Assembly (NCBI GenBank): GCA_949710005.1
Contig: OX453281.1
Location: forward strand, 28,092,839-28,156,838
Length of the DNA: 64,000 nucleotides
From: Ricordea florida
Taxonomy: Eukaryota; Cnidaria; Anthozoa; Corallimorpharia; Ricordeidae
Reading direction: 5' to 3'
Notes under the pieces: model-generated
The model's input: only the letters and a program-made list of their open reading frames with translations
What the model was told of the DNA's origin: nothing
Databases searched by the model: none
Shown: one piece after another, positions 11,751-24,655 of the stretch
How positions within the stretch are numbered: the first letter of the stretch is position 1
Layout: each line of letters opens with the position of its first letter
Program-made: the position numbers and the translations under genes

Positions 11751-12580
11751 TGTCAGCAATAAGACCTTTACATGGATTGAAATCTGTTGCTGGTGGAATG
11801 TGAGTACCAGGATCAAAAGGTCATGAAACTTTGCCACGGCTTCAGCGGTGAACCAGGCAAGTAATTTCCCTCTGATTAATCCTTCTGTCAGTCGGTAATC
11901 TGTGTGCGGGTTTCGCTCTTGACCAAGGTACTTAACTGATAAAAAAAAGTTAATAGGAAATCGACGTGAACCATTCTTTGAAAAGCTACTTAAGCTGTCA
12001 AGGCGGGTCCTGTTAAACCTAAATTTTGACTCCGAAGTACAATTTTGTTTTCTCAAAAATCTGACGCTTTAGGCATAGAAGAAAGTCATGAGAAGTGTTC
12101 TACGGTGTTAGTTGACGTGTTCTGGTGTTTGCGAAGCGTTTTCTGTAAGCTAATGAAAAAAAAATATTTGTGGTTACCATGGAACGCAAAGTAGCAGTTT
12201 TCCATTTCACTCCAAATTGAATTTTACACTTATTGGCCATAAAACATTGTGGAGGCAATCACCTATTCAGCTTTTTAACTTTGATGCCTTTTTTCTCAGA
12301 AAAAAAAAACTCAGAAAATGCCTTTTGCGCATTCCAGAAAAGATACTTCTTTGATAACTTAACCGATTGACTTGAAATTTTCACTTTATCGCTTTCAAGA
12401 AGTAGCTGGGGATGAGCGTAGGGTTTTTCTGTAACTCTGCTGTGGCAAGAGTTACAAAGAAAACTGTGATGGAAATTCACCAAAAAATTATTGCTTTACT
12501 TAAAATGGGCGCTGGGACCAAAGTTTAAAACCATCCGACCCACGGTTTCGAACCAGTTGGCCATTTACAAAATATTAATA

Positions 12581-12646
12581 GCTAGACTTGAACTCGGGTC
12601 CTCCAGTTTGCAAGTCCAGCGGTTTAACCTCGGCCACGCTGCCTCC
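12581..12646 (-). repeat. tRNA-like sequence (Ser/Leu-type), probably SINE-derived
   Basis: The minus strand reads GCAGCGTGGCCGAGG (A-box region), CTGGACTTGCAA (anticodon-like arm) and GAGTTCAAGTC (B-box). The acceptor stem cannot close and flanking sequence is degenerate, so it is called a tRNA-related repeat and not a tRNA gene. Confidence 0.45.
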
Positions 12647-12832
12647 ATTTAAGACTAAGCTTGACGAACTGTTCTTTAAAAAGTCAACATTTCGAATTGA
12701 TAACATTCAAAATTCAATTCATGAAATTGTAGCAGTAATAAATTTTCGTGACACGTTTATAATATATGTAAGAACAAACTTAGTTATCGAATTCGACCAA
12801 TCACAAAGCAGATTTGCTGATGCAGCCGAACT

Positions 12833-12833
<1 letters not shown>

Positions 12834-12865
<32 letters not shown>

Positions 12866-13757
12866 CTTTATACAGGAGGCTCACTAATGTGGTTTTCAGG
12901 GAGGTCCTGATATAAAATGATGAAAAATTAAATTAAACCAAAATTATTACAGCGTTGATTAAAACCTGTAAAAGCCAAAAATATAACTAAAAATATGTAA
13001 AGTTAAAACATTGAAACCCGTAGTAAATATAAAAAAGAAATTAGTATTTACGGTTAATACAACTATCTAGCTTATATATATCTAATATTTACATTAATGT
13101 TTTGCGCAGGACATTCTTAAAATCTCTTAAAGATAATTTTGTTGTTGTTGGCAACAGGTCATTCCAGTCAGCCAAAACACTGTTAAAGGATCTAAGAAGT
13201 CCCCAGTTGGTAACTGATTTTATAGTTCGAATGATTTCCTTAGAGCGGGTGTTATAGCTATGATAGTCTTGTCCTCGTACAATAATATTATTTCTACTGT
13301 TCTCATTGACTAAATTATACATATAGATGCAACGTTGCATTTGCCTTCTGGCAGACAGGTTCATCCAATTTAGATCTGAAAGTGCTTCTGATGAAGACGA
13401 ATACGGCAACCTATCCAGGACCAATTTAGCAGCTCTACTTTGGAGAACTTGGATTGAATCCATGAGGACTTTGTTGTTCTTATCGCCCCAAACAATACTA
13501 GCATATTCAAGTATTGGGATGACCATTGTCGTCACATAAATTCTCCTGGCATAGGCAGGAAGCAGATGTTTTATTCTCTGTAAAACCCCCAGCCTTTTCA
13601 AAACTCTTCTTTGAATCTGATCAATATGATCATGCCAGGTTAGGTGCTGGTTTATAGTTACACTAAGGTACTTGAAGTTTGTTACTTTCTCCAGTTGACT
13701 GTTATTAATTCCCGATTTAAGCTCTGAAAATGAAAATAAATATCTAATGAACAACAC
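12834..13757 (-). mobile_element. 5'-truncated LINE ending in an (ATT)n tail
   Basis: The minus strand encodes 222 residues of the C-terminal half of a non-LTR ORF2: VTNFKYLSVTINQHLTWHDH, IYVTTMVIPILEYASIVWG and a final WNDLLPTTTKLSLRDFKNVL. An AT-rich 3' UTR follows to an (AAT)n tract at about 12834-12864, which on the element strand is its ATT tail. The reverse transcriptase catalytic region is missing, so it is inactive. Confidence 0.8.
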
Positions 13758-15745
13758 TCGTTTTCCTTAAGCAAAATAGTCGAAGCGTTTCGTAAAAAGA
13801 CTGTCTTTCATAACTTGCCTTAAGCACAACGAAAGATTTCAGTGGATTGCTTGGTGTAAATCGATTCTAATCTTTGGGAAACTGGTTTCACTCAAATAAA
13901 CAGATGTCTGAACATGGAATCGATTCGCAGTAATATCATTTCCACATATATTACAGCCTGTATCGACAGTTTTCAACGGTGCTCAGTGTTCAGTTTTGAG
14001 CAAAGTGTATTACACGAGAACCTGTTCCGAAGAACGATGTATGTATTGAACAAAGAAAGTCAAGAAAGAACTCTGATATTTGAGATTCGCAGACACGTTT
14101 ACATGCTTCAACATATGAAAATATCAACTGAGCATAATGACAAAGCGCCACACGCTCAAGAAGTAACAAGTGCTAAACAAGATTGGTAATTCCCCCTTGT
14201 TTCCAATTACTGTAGAGCCTCGGTAGCTTACTGTTTAGTTTACTGGGCTACACTGAGATCAAAACTAAGTCCGGGCTTCAAGCCTAAGCGATCGCATTGA
14301 GTTGTTTCCTGAGGCAAGACTCTTGACTGCACACTGTCTCTCTCCACACACAGATATGAATGGGTACCAGCAATATAATATGTTATGGGTGACCCTGCGA
14401 TGAACTGACAAGCCATCCAAGGGGAGTAACAATACTTCTCAGTTCTCAATACAACAGACGTCCGTATAAACCTCGCTCGAGTGGGGTTCCTGTGGATCGT
14501 GTTCCCCTTCAGTAACTCAGGCCTATTATTAGTCTATAGTGAAGCATGGTTTGCCGATTGATGTCCTTTCGTCCAGCAACACAGTTTTTCTGCTATAGAG
14601 CTACAATAATCAAGAGGGAAAAGGAATGACGACGGACACTAAAACATGGTGACTTCAGCATTTTCGTTTCTTGTTACCTGTTGTGTTTGTTTATAACTCG
14701 AACCACATCAAACGTTTGGTGTTCTCCTGTCTTCTTTTCTTAGCTCTCTTTTTCGTCAACCTCAGGACTCCTGCGTTCAAAAAGATTTTTGATATGGTTA
14801 AACTTCCCAGTAAGATAAAAAAGGGCTTTGTAGTAACCATATTATTTCTGAGGAATATGCAAAATTGAAATGTAAATATGTGCTTCAGCTGATCATATGC
14901 CAAAAAAAATGCTGATTACGTTACGCTCGTTTAAGACCTGCTAGGAAAGGCTGAAGCATAGGCTTACGGACCGGGGGGGAGGGGGGGGGAACTTACTTCC
15001 GCAGCACCATGGGGCAACAACGTGTCAGTACCATTGCACTTATTGACACTGACAGGGAATATGCCAACTCTGTAGTCAACAATGATATAGATCGTATCAT
15101 CGATATATTTGGGCGTCGAAATGGCAGAGACAGCTATTTCTTTTAACGTGTTTTATGAGCTCATATGATAGTTTGGTATGTAAGAATATTTTCACCCCAT
15201 ATGTAGGCATACGTTAGTGCATCATATGACCCTCGTTTCTTCTCGAATTTTTCGTAAAAATTTGGGAAACTTGCGAGAAATTTTGGGCAAATAGTTCACC
15301 GCCCCCCCTGGTCAAAAATTTCCCGTACGCCTATCTGTTGAAGCTGGCTTCATCGCGATCTTCCAGCCCTCTATACATAGCCATACCCATAAGCTAAATA
15401 CCATACCCATATTTAGCTAAATAAAGTTGTTGTTGTTGTAAGCTTGTCCAGATTCAGTATTTCTTTAGTATGCGGCGCTTATAGTTAACATAATAATAAC
15501 AAACAATAACAATAACATTAACAATAAACATTGACAACATCAACATCAATATCAATAAACAAATCCTCGAATTTGACTGGCTAATCACACGCGTGCAACC
15601 TCGTTTCCAAAAGGAAAAATGGCGGATGGGAAAAAGTCCTGTTTCGGAGTTGTTCGCGCGTGACCGGTCTAGCTCTTCACGGGCCGGATTTTTTCCCCGC
15701 TGTAGCAATTTCCTACCACTTTTCTTAAAAAAAATAAATAAATAA
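13758..15745. other. Gene-free stretch
   Basis: I see no supported gene. There is a G-rich run at about 14972-14990, a GTTGTTGTTG tail at about 15425-15440 that may mark the end of a LINE relic, and AAC/AAT-rich microsatellite sequence at about 15490-15560. A 91-codon open frame at 13914-14189 has no recognisable features. Confidence 0.5.
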
Positions 15746-15916
15746 ATAAGTTATTTACCGGGCTAGGTTGGTCTGTATAGGAAATATTGTGCTCTTGGTC
15801 TTGAGAACTTCTTGGCTTCATAATTCATTGGCTTCATAACTTCATAATTTCTTGGCTACTCAAGATCTCGGGCACAGTTTTTCCCATACAGACCTCCCGC
15901 CCGGTAAAAAACTTAT
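15746..15916. mobile_element. 171-bp inverted-repeat element (MITE)
   Basis: The ends are ATAAGTTATTTACCGGGC and its near-complement GCCCGGTAAAAAACTTAT. The pairing continues inward (GGTCTGTATAGGAAA / TTTCCCATACAGACC; CTTGAG / CTCAAG). It is non-coding and the whole element folds on itself. Confidence 0.7.
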
Positions 15917-18900
15917 AGATACTGAGTACATATACAAAGCGGAAGCAAATCGACAAAAATGTTACGTAACCCTCCAGTGATATCATACATGTGGGGTATC
16001 ATTTGTATCGATTCGATTCTCACGTTAAAGCACTAGAATTTACATAATCTGATTTACTTAAGTCACTGAACTTGCAGTTTATACAAACTAGGATCTAATG
16101 TAGATAATTACTACAATACGATATAATCACGGCAATAAGAAATAAAATCACAACATCTAACTAAGTAGCGAGTCGGAATCAATTAAACTTGAACAATGAA
16201 GGTTGGTGTTATGTATGACTCTAATAAAACAAAATTACACCCAACAATGACAATATACTTTAAGATAAATAGTATTGAGAGCGCTCACTATATCACTTGT
16301 GTGGCACTCACTGAGGCTACATATAAGAATTCCGGCACATGATTGATGTCAGTAATAAACAGAAGTTGTAAATTTGAATCGCTTGGCGAAACACGTGACT
16401 AGTATACATGACAAACATTGATAAACAAAATCGAGTACCCTTAAATTGAGTTCGATTGAGTCCTCTCTAGAGCGGTGATTTCTTATGAAAGGAAGATAAA
16501 GCAATTTTTGAATTCATAGTCTGAAATAAGACAGGTTAGTAATGTACTTTAAGAAGTTTCTCTTTCATTAGTTTCAGTTTCAGAGTTGGAATCTCTACCA
16601 ATCGAAAATTCAAACCGTGTAAAAGACTTCCTATAATAGAAGCATGAGCGTATCACATTTCTAACAGATAAGAAACCAAATGATATGAAACAAGCAATTT
16701 ACTGCATGATTCGTCACAAAAATTCCCCGCAAATTTTCGAGGTTTCGCACTGCGGAGGTCAATTAGAGCAATCTCATTCTGTCATTGAAATCAAGGTCCA
16801 AACCTTTCTGTGAGTTTTCAGTGCTAAAAAATACCACAGTTATTTTCTGCAGAAAGTAGCAGTATTGTAATTATCTTTGTGATTCCATGGTAACGTAAAT
16901 AAAATCAACACAAAATAAAATAGAAAAAGTAAGCTTTGCCAATAGTTCTCGGGATCCGCCGTGCGCAAAGTTTACGCATGCTCTGCTCGGTTCGAATCCT
17001 ATTGTCACCCAGGTTCCCATAGTCCGTGTGCTGGTCACGGGAACGCAGGCTCTGGGAAGAAGAAAGGTTCTCACCTTATAATCTTCAATGGAACCGATTA
17101 GCTAAAAGGGAGTCCATACGATCTACTGTACAGCGGAGAAGTTCATGTTGACAATAGCGACTCCTGCTAACACATTGCACCTTTGGTAAATACCACAGAG
17201 CGATTTCTTTCAAGTCGCTCGTCCTGTATGACGTAACGTCAACCGCAAAATAAACCGACTTACGCAAAGTTTCAAATCGACCTGCGATTTAACCAGTAAA
17301 CACCTGCAAAAGGCCTTATTAACCTGTCACGATTTAAACCTGTTGTTTTCATCTTATACAGGCATGACTAAACCTTAGCGATAAAGTTTCCAGTGATAAG
17401 AAGAGAGCATATGGGGACAAAGAAGGACACTCCCAGTCCAGCCCTTGGGATATGGGGACTTCAGAAAAGTTATTTTTGGACAAGGAAGTCTGTTTTCCCA
17501 GAGATACACATTCCTCACTGTTATGCTCATGGATGCTCATAGTCTACCGCATAGGACTCTTATTTTGTAAATTCAGCCTTAATAATCAATCATAAGAGAA
17601 AATTAAACATATTGAAGAGTCATGAGCGGCCATAAAATACAGATGGCTCGAAGGACTGGGTCACAGTGGAGTCATGCGGACCTCTCGGAAAACGTACTTC
17701 CGTTTGTATAAAAAACTTTTCTGAAGTTTACGTATCCCAGCCCTCGCGCTGAGTGTCCCTCCCTGTCCCTTGATAATCATCAATTCACGATGAGGACAAG
17801 TGAAATCCAGTAAATTCCAGCATGCCTGGAGGCCATGAGCATATTATTCCTAAGAGGAGAGGGGAAAGGAAGGTACTCCCTTTACGGGGTGGGTCCGTCA
17901 AAAAGGTAAACCTTTCGCAGACTTCATGCCGGGATGTAAAAAAATACGCATTTCACGTCTTAAAGTGTAGAAACGCGGGTTAAAATCACGGATTGAACAG
18001 TTGGTGGATTTCACCCATCATGAGTGACAAAGCATAGAGAGAATTGGGGCAAGCCCAAAAACTGATTTTATGGGGGGAGGGGATGATCCCAATCCTCCTG
18101 GCGGCGCTTCTAACGTGGCGGCCCAGCGCTAAGTCTAAACGAGCGTTTATATACCACAGATCGTCTGCATGATAACACTTTACGGCCAAAATTCAATTAT
18201 GCGCAACGCCCGGACTTAACATTTAACGCTTCTACAATAAAACAAGCTGAAAGAAAGCATCTCCTGATAAAAAAAAAAGTCCCTTCTAGTAGGATGGGGG
18301 TACATGTTTCCATGTTCCCTTAATCTTTTTGCATTTTCTCCGTTGTTCCCTGTCAATAAAACCACTTGTTACCTAAAATTTGTTCTCTTGTTCTCAGCAA
18401 TTTAATCAGACGTTCCCTAGTTCCCTGAAAATGATTCAAAATATTCACTCTTTCTCTTCAGTGAAAATAAATGCCTGTTCCTTTGTTCCCTAAAAAACCT
18501 TGTGAGGGACACTCGACTGAGTGGTTATAGTTTCCGCTGGACAACAGATGACTGTCTCCCTTTTCCAACATTTCAATTTAGTGTAATGATTTGAAACACG
18601 ACTTTCTTGATATTGGCTCTGACTAAAACCAATCAATGAAGACTTTGTGAAGTTAAGGGGCAATTGTTTTCTCTTGAAAGTGCCACTGAGTTAAGAGACA
18701 AAATGGTGAATATGTTTATTCACAAATATCATTAAGCAAGCATGTAGCTCAGAAAAGTCAGTTGATTTTAATGTACTTCGTCTTTAAACAGAGTGTTTAT
18801 AACGCTATTAATGGTAAACTTGCCACTTCGCACTTTAAAGAGGAATCCAATCACGTTTTCTTCAAACACGTCGTCGAAAGTCACGCGTATACGAGAAGGG

Positions 18901-21900
18901 AACAAAGTTCGATACCCTGGCAATATGTTATAATTGTGAATGCAATACATGATCGGGAATGAAGAATTGGTTGTAGATAGATAAATGATCTCCTGGCTCC
19001 TACAAAAAAAGAAGACGGTAAAAAACTTCGAAATCAAACGAAAAAATTGTCCCCAGTTAGAGAAAATTTATATTAACCTTAGACCCCTGCTGAAATGTGC
19101 TTACCGAAGCAACTTATATTTTTTAGATGCAACTGCCATTTTAAGAAAGCGCAATGCTCGCAATTCCCTACTATTTAAAACGTCGTGCAACTAATTATAA
19201 TCGACAGTGTTGTTTTGTGGTGAATAAAATTCCCACAATTAAGGCTGCAAACTACTAAAATTGAATATGACATTGACAGGAGACATTGACAAAGGAGTCC
19301 ATTGTATTCACGCCGACTTGCAAAGGGAATTCAAGAATCACTGAGCAAGCAAGCCTGCACAAACCAGCGTCTTGCTTACATCGATTAACTAATGATTTCA
19401 TTTTCCACTGTATACTGTGCGCCTCAAAATAACGACTGACATTACTTTTACACAAATTCTTGAGTTATCGAAGTAAGTAGTTCATTCTTCGATTATGTTT
19501 ACCTTTTAGCTGTTGCATGGTCTGCGCATCAGTTTGATCACTTTATGGACACCATAAGTTACCGGTGGGTGTCAGTCAGAGACATGCGTCTGAACTGTCA
19601 CTGTCACTGTGTGTCGATCATTTCATTAGTTGGTCGGCAGCACAAACCAGTAACTTCACCGAATTTGGTTCACTGTCTGTCAAGCCAAGACACCGACATA
19701 GCTACTTAGAATGATTGACAGCAGTCACACAATATTTTTTTAAATGTGTTCGACCGAGAATCGTACATACTTGTAATATTTAAAATTTGCATGAGTTATT
19801 CAGTCGCCCACATTTTTTTTTTTTTTATTATTATTGTACTTCAACGTTTTTGTTTTCTATTTTATTACCCGGTTGAGTTGCAATAAAAGTAGAACGGAAG
19901 CATGAACAAAAAAGCCAAGGACGTTCAAGTAAGGATTGCAAAGGCATAAAATATCCTGAACAGACTCAAACTTGCACGAAAGTCATTCTTTTCTGACAGT
20001 TAACAAAAAGAGACAATTTTATAATGGTTCTTCAGCATGGACCTTAAACAAGCGAAGACCATGAAGGAAGAAACTTGTTGAAAGTTATATGAAAATACTA
20101 CTTGCTGTGTCAAATGTATTGTGGTAAAAAATGCCATAAATATAATCTAGTCACATGTTTAGTACTCGAAATTCCTTTTGTATACTCAGTGTATTCTTAG
20201 GACGCCTGGTCATAGTCTATAAGTCCCTCCAAAGATATATAATGTCAATGATTTACTTATATTTAATATATTACACTCAATAAATATGCCTTGATTATCA
20301 GGGGCGTGCGTAGCGTGATATTTTGAAGGTGTACGCACAGGAAGAGAAGTATAACGTGTCTTGCCGTCCTTTTATGGACTAATAAAACGATAGAGGAAAT
20401 ACTAATATAAAGACACCAATATAATACGAAACATTTGTAAGTCATCCTGATTTATTGATAAAAATGCTCTCGGGGAATAAAAAATAATATTTTTCCAGAC
20501 TTCACCTGTACACACGGGCGTATGTGCGCATATGGGCGCTACGCCCTTGATAATTGTATATGTTTTGTGGTTTGTGTCAAAATAAATAAATGCATGTATG
20601 TAAATTGTGTCTTTGTACCCTGATAAACCAGAACCATCACTTTGACAATCAGAAAAAGAAGCTGAACACACAATTGTTGGAGATGTAAAGATCAAATTCT
20701 ACGGGATCTTCTCAAGAGACCTTTGACACCTTTGCATGGACACAAATGCATCAGAGGCCTCACAAGAACAGAAAATAATCAACTAGAAGAGAACATAGGT
20801 TACCTAGTTGAAGACTGTCCAGAGGAGCATTATGTAAGATTAAAACGTGGCCTAAGAGTTACACACTGATCCCGGCAGGCCCTTCGACCAGCCGTGCTAA
20901 GCTGGTACCGGGAGCTGGTCAGTAGCACTGTACTAAACGCAACGTCCTTAAGGGTTATAATGGACTTTTTGGGAAATCCATGAATAGCATTGATTTTAGG
21001 GCAAAAGCAAATTGCCTTAAATACGTGTAACCAAAACATTTCATCATCATCCTGATTCCAGGGGAATCCCCCTTAGAGAAATTACTCACCTGCCTAACTG
21101 AATAAGTCAAACCAAATATGATTGAGTGTTCTCTGTGAATACGCGAACGAGGAAACGGAGTCTTAAAGTAAAAATAATTGTAGCTAACTCGGTGTAACCA
21201 GCTACACCTTGAGTTCACTAATATATGAAGCCTCAGTCTCACTCAAATAACCAGCTGTAAAACACAAAGAAACCTCGTGTCACTATTGTCGCGGAAACCT
21301 CGCTGCCGGTCTTCCGCTTCGCTGGTCTAACAAACACTTGGACTGTACATCCGTTAACTTGTGATTTATTCCCTAAAAACTCTCGATTACAATATTCTGA
21401 ACCTGTATTTATATGTATCCTTACGCAACGGTATTTCGCTCGTATTACACATTGAGCAATGTCCTATGTTGTAAGGTAACTAAATTTGATAAGCATATTT
21501 CTCAATTTTGCATGTTCCTTGACCTTATTTAGTGATCTAAACGTGTTTAACTACTACGGTTCTTTAACGTGCTAAATCAGACTTGTTATGGTTTCGCAAT
21601 CTGACTCAGTGTAATCAACACCGTAGTCCCTTGGTTTCGACAAGTTGCGTGATGAATCTAATTATAGATAACCTAGTGTTAACTTTCATGACAACTATTT
21701 ACAATAGTTTCTATGTGTATCACGTTTACATTTCCGGTGTAGTCGGATTGCCTAGGAGAAAAGGGTTTTAAGCGCAGACTAGCACATGTACGTTGGACTC
21801 CTACGTTAGGATCAAATTAATCGATCACGCTTACATTGTAAGAGTTCGACCGGAAAAAGAGGTACGATACTTTTCTAGTGATTCAGTTATTCGCTTCAAG

Positions 21901-22180
21901 TTATCCCGTTTAGTGTTGTAGTCTTAATTACACGCATGTAGTCGTCAGCACATGCTATTGTATATTGATTTAACAGTCCTCAGTATTCGCCTCTGATTTC
22001 CCTTATGCTTATTGTAATAAAATATTTCCTTAAATGATTGTTCTTTCAGTTTTAACGTTGTCCAGTCTACATGACTTAAGAAATAAAGGGAGGAAAGATT
22101 ATTTTGTGGCCTCAGTAAGACTCTCTCCGCGATACGAAAACATTACACCACGTGCTCCTTTTGATCAAGAACAGGTGTTT
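15917..22180. other. Long gene-free interval
   Basis: No exon, RNA gene or autonomous transposon could be supported. A perfect B-box-like GGTTCGAATCC lies at about 16989 beside a short inverted motif (CCCAGGTTCCC / GGGAACGCAGG), suggesting another small repeat. Short open frames are all without recognisable motifs. Confidence 0.4.
20294..20553. mobile_element. Possible small inverted-repeat element
   Basis: TTATCAGGGGCGTGCGTAGCG near the left is echoed at the right by the reverse complement of GGCGCTACGCCCTTGATAA. The pairing is imperfect and short, the interior is non-coding, and no target duplication is evident. Confidence 0.35.
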
Positions 22181-22762
22181 CATGGCCAAGCAGTTTATTG
22201 TGTTTCTTTAGCGTCACAACAGTAACGCTTTTCCTTATTACACGATATGCACATGTTTGTAGAAGTAGAACAACTGATCACTGTCACGTGTGTTCACAGC
22301 TTGTCCAGATTCAATATTTCCCCAGTACCATATTTGAAAGCTCGCCAGTCTTTGAGCTTGTTGGCACTGATTTGTTCATTGCTTTCCTACGATACCTGGT
22401 AGATGGAATGTGGACAAGCTGTGGCTGAAGACGTTCAAAGACAGTTACATGTTTCAGGTCTTGTGGGTTTCTGCTAGTATTGTACTGTGAATAAGTGTTG
22501 GTCGTTCAATAAAGTAGAGTTGACTAAAAGCAATGAAAGAAGTAATTTGATTGTAGTAGTACCGTGGAGGGACACCACAACAAAGATTGTCTCCCACATA
22601 TTCCGAGTGTAACGCTGACCAGTGTGCTGCGTTGGTCTTCTAATTGAAGGCTCATTACTGAAGACCAGCATTTTCACACATCGCGATGGACGCGTCCTCG
22701 ACACGTACAGTCTGTCAATATTCTAGAGACATTTTTAAATGCGTACCAGTTCAGAATTTATA

Positions 22763-22948
22763 AGTCAGCTATTTGCTCCTACAATTTCCACATCTTTCGA
22801 TTTTTGGGATTTGGTAAAGGGGAGATTGATGGGTATCGTTTTATGTCCAAACATAAGTCAGCTTTTTGCTACTACAATTTCCACATATTTCGATTGTCCC
22901 AATCTGGTAAAGGGAAGGTTAATGTGTATCGTTTTATATCCAAACAGA
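22763..22948. repeat. 93-bp tandem duplication
   Basis: AGTCAGCTATTTGCTCCTAC... at 22763 recurs at 22856 as AGTCAGCTTTTTGCTACTAC..., with the block continuing through TTTCGATT, GGTAAAGGG and TATCGTTTTAT. It is a direct two-copy repeat and non-coding. Confidence 0.7.
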
Positions 22949-24322
22949 GTCACACCTCGCCATCGATGCGTCACCATGCATGAAGTTGATACACACCAGG
23001 ACAGATTTTAAGTTACATAATCGTTGTTTTTTTTTCCTGCAGACAATGATGTAATGACTTCATTACACCATAATAGTTAACCGTAATAATGAACAGAATG
23101 GATTTTGTGCGTTCTAGAGGAAGCATTTTGCCCATGATTTGGGAAATTAAGAAAACTAAGACCCTGGAAAACTAACACCTATAGACCCGTCAGCGTCTTA
23201 GTGTAAAGTCAATGACTGAAAACAAAACTATATAAACCTAGACCTGATGTAGTTTTAATTTTCCTTCATACTTGTCGAATTCTAAATTTTTTGGTGGGGA
23301 GTGGCAGGGGGATCTTAAACCACATTTCGTAACGCCAAGATTTGTGACGGCGATTTTGAGAATTAAAGGTGCTCTAACAAGTTTTGGGACACGCAGGTAG
23401 ATGGAACACTGCCTAAACTATGTCAGTATCAACAGAATGTGCCGCAGCATCACTATCTTTTAGATACCCTAGTTTAAAAATATAATTAACAACGCTGTAG
23501 TCAACGAATTTTTGTCACCATTATTCCTAAGTTGTCAGTTTAGTTAGCGGCTTATAAAATATGCATTTTTTAGCTGTGTGTACTTTTCAGGTACACTGAG
23601 AAATCGCTAAGTGTCACGCAATACGTGAAAACATTACTACCACTCATCTGGCTCATTCGCACAGAGCTTCTCGTCGATTTAACTCTTTTAAAGGGAAAAA
23701 CAGTAAACGACTCACCTTAGACTTACTTGTATTATTCCTAGCCTTTTTACACTCATGCTGCAGTAAATTTACTCATGTTTTATTTGTATTTTTGCATGAA
23801 GTGAGTCACGAGTTCTGCCATGTAAATGTCCTGTGACTTTCTCATCACAGCCCCAAGTAACTATCTGGATGTTTTCAGTTTGTCTCTCAGCGCTAGAGTC
23901 ATCCCTAAGCAGGGGCTCCTGCACTAAGTCGAAAATTATATTAAGTATGGCATTCGTTGGAAACGCGGCTACAGGGGTTCTCGGACTCACATTACTCTTC
24001 GTTTTAAATGTGGTGTTAAAAACGTTAACACATTTTTTAAAGAACGGCACCAATTTATTACGTCCCATTTTCTTAGGCATTGAGTCATAGTCGATACTTA
24101 AAGACATGATTCATGATAATGTTGTTTTGTTTTTGAGCCACGCCAAACACGTGTAAGTCACATGGTAAGTTATGACGCCCAAGTCTGGAGAGAGTACCCA
24201 CCCCTCCCTACCCTGCTTGCTGCCCACAAGCACCACTGACCATACAAAAGCTAAGGATTAGGCAATGCCTACAGCAAAGTCTGAACAAAGGTGTATCACA
24301 GGAAATAACCATGTTCTCTTAG

Positions 24323-24655
24323 GTCGTCTACCATTTACCACAAATTCCCAGAAATTCTGGTTGGGATGTAAATGGTTACCGTTTTTTAGGTTCTTCCCAC
24401 TGGAAAATTCCCGGGACAAACGGGAGTTCTGAAAAGGTAGTCCTGTTTTCCCGGTTGGCGCGTTCCAAATGGAAATTCGTTTATCATAACAAGTTTCTCA
24501 TGTTTCGTACTAGTTTCAGGCCTTTTGGATTTTGGCCGAGCGCAAAACGCGACAAAACGGAAATTTTGGCCAAATAGTAAACGACATGTACCGTTCTTTG
24601 CCAACGAAAATTCCCAACCGAAATTTCCGGAATTTTTTCTAAATGGTAAACAACC
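24323..24655. mobile_element. Non-autonomous element with GTCGT(T/C)TACCATTT termini, copy 1
   Basis: The left end GTCGTCTACCATTTACCAC... and the right end TTCTAAATGGTAAACAAC are inverted. Internal GGTTGGGATGTAAATGG and TCCCAACCGAAATTTCC strengthen the pairing. A second copy at 36293-36552 shares the interior (TTCCCGGGACAAAC.GGAGTTCTGAAAA). It is non-coding. Confidence 0.6.

Noticed and set aside
9112..12646. Functional tRNA genes
   Set aside because: A- and B-box-like sequences are present, but acceptor stems do not close in either case.
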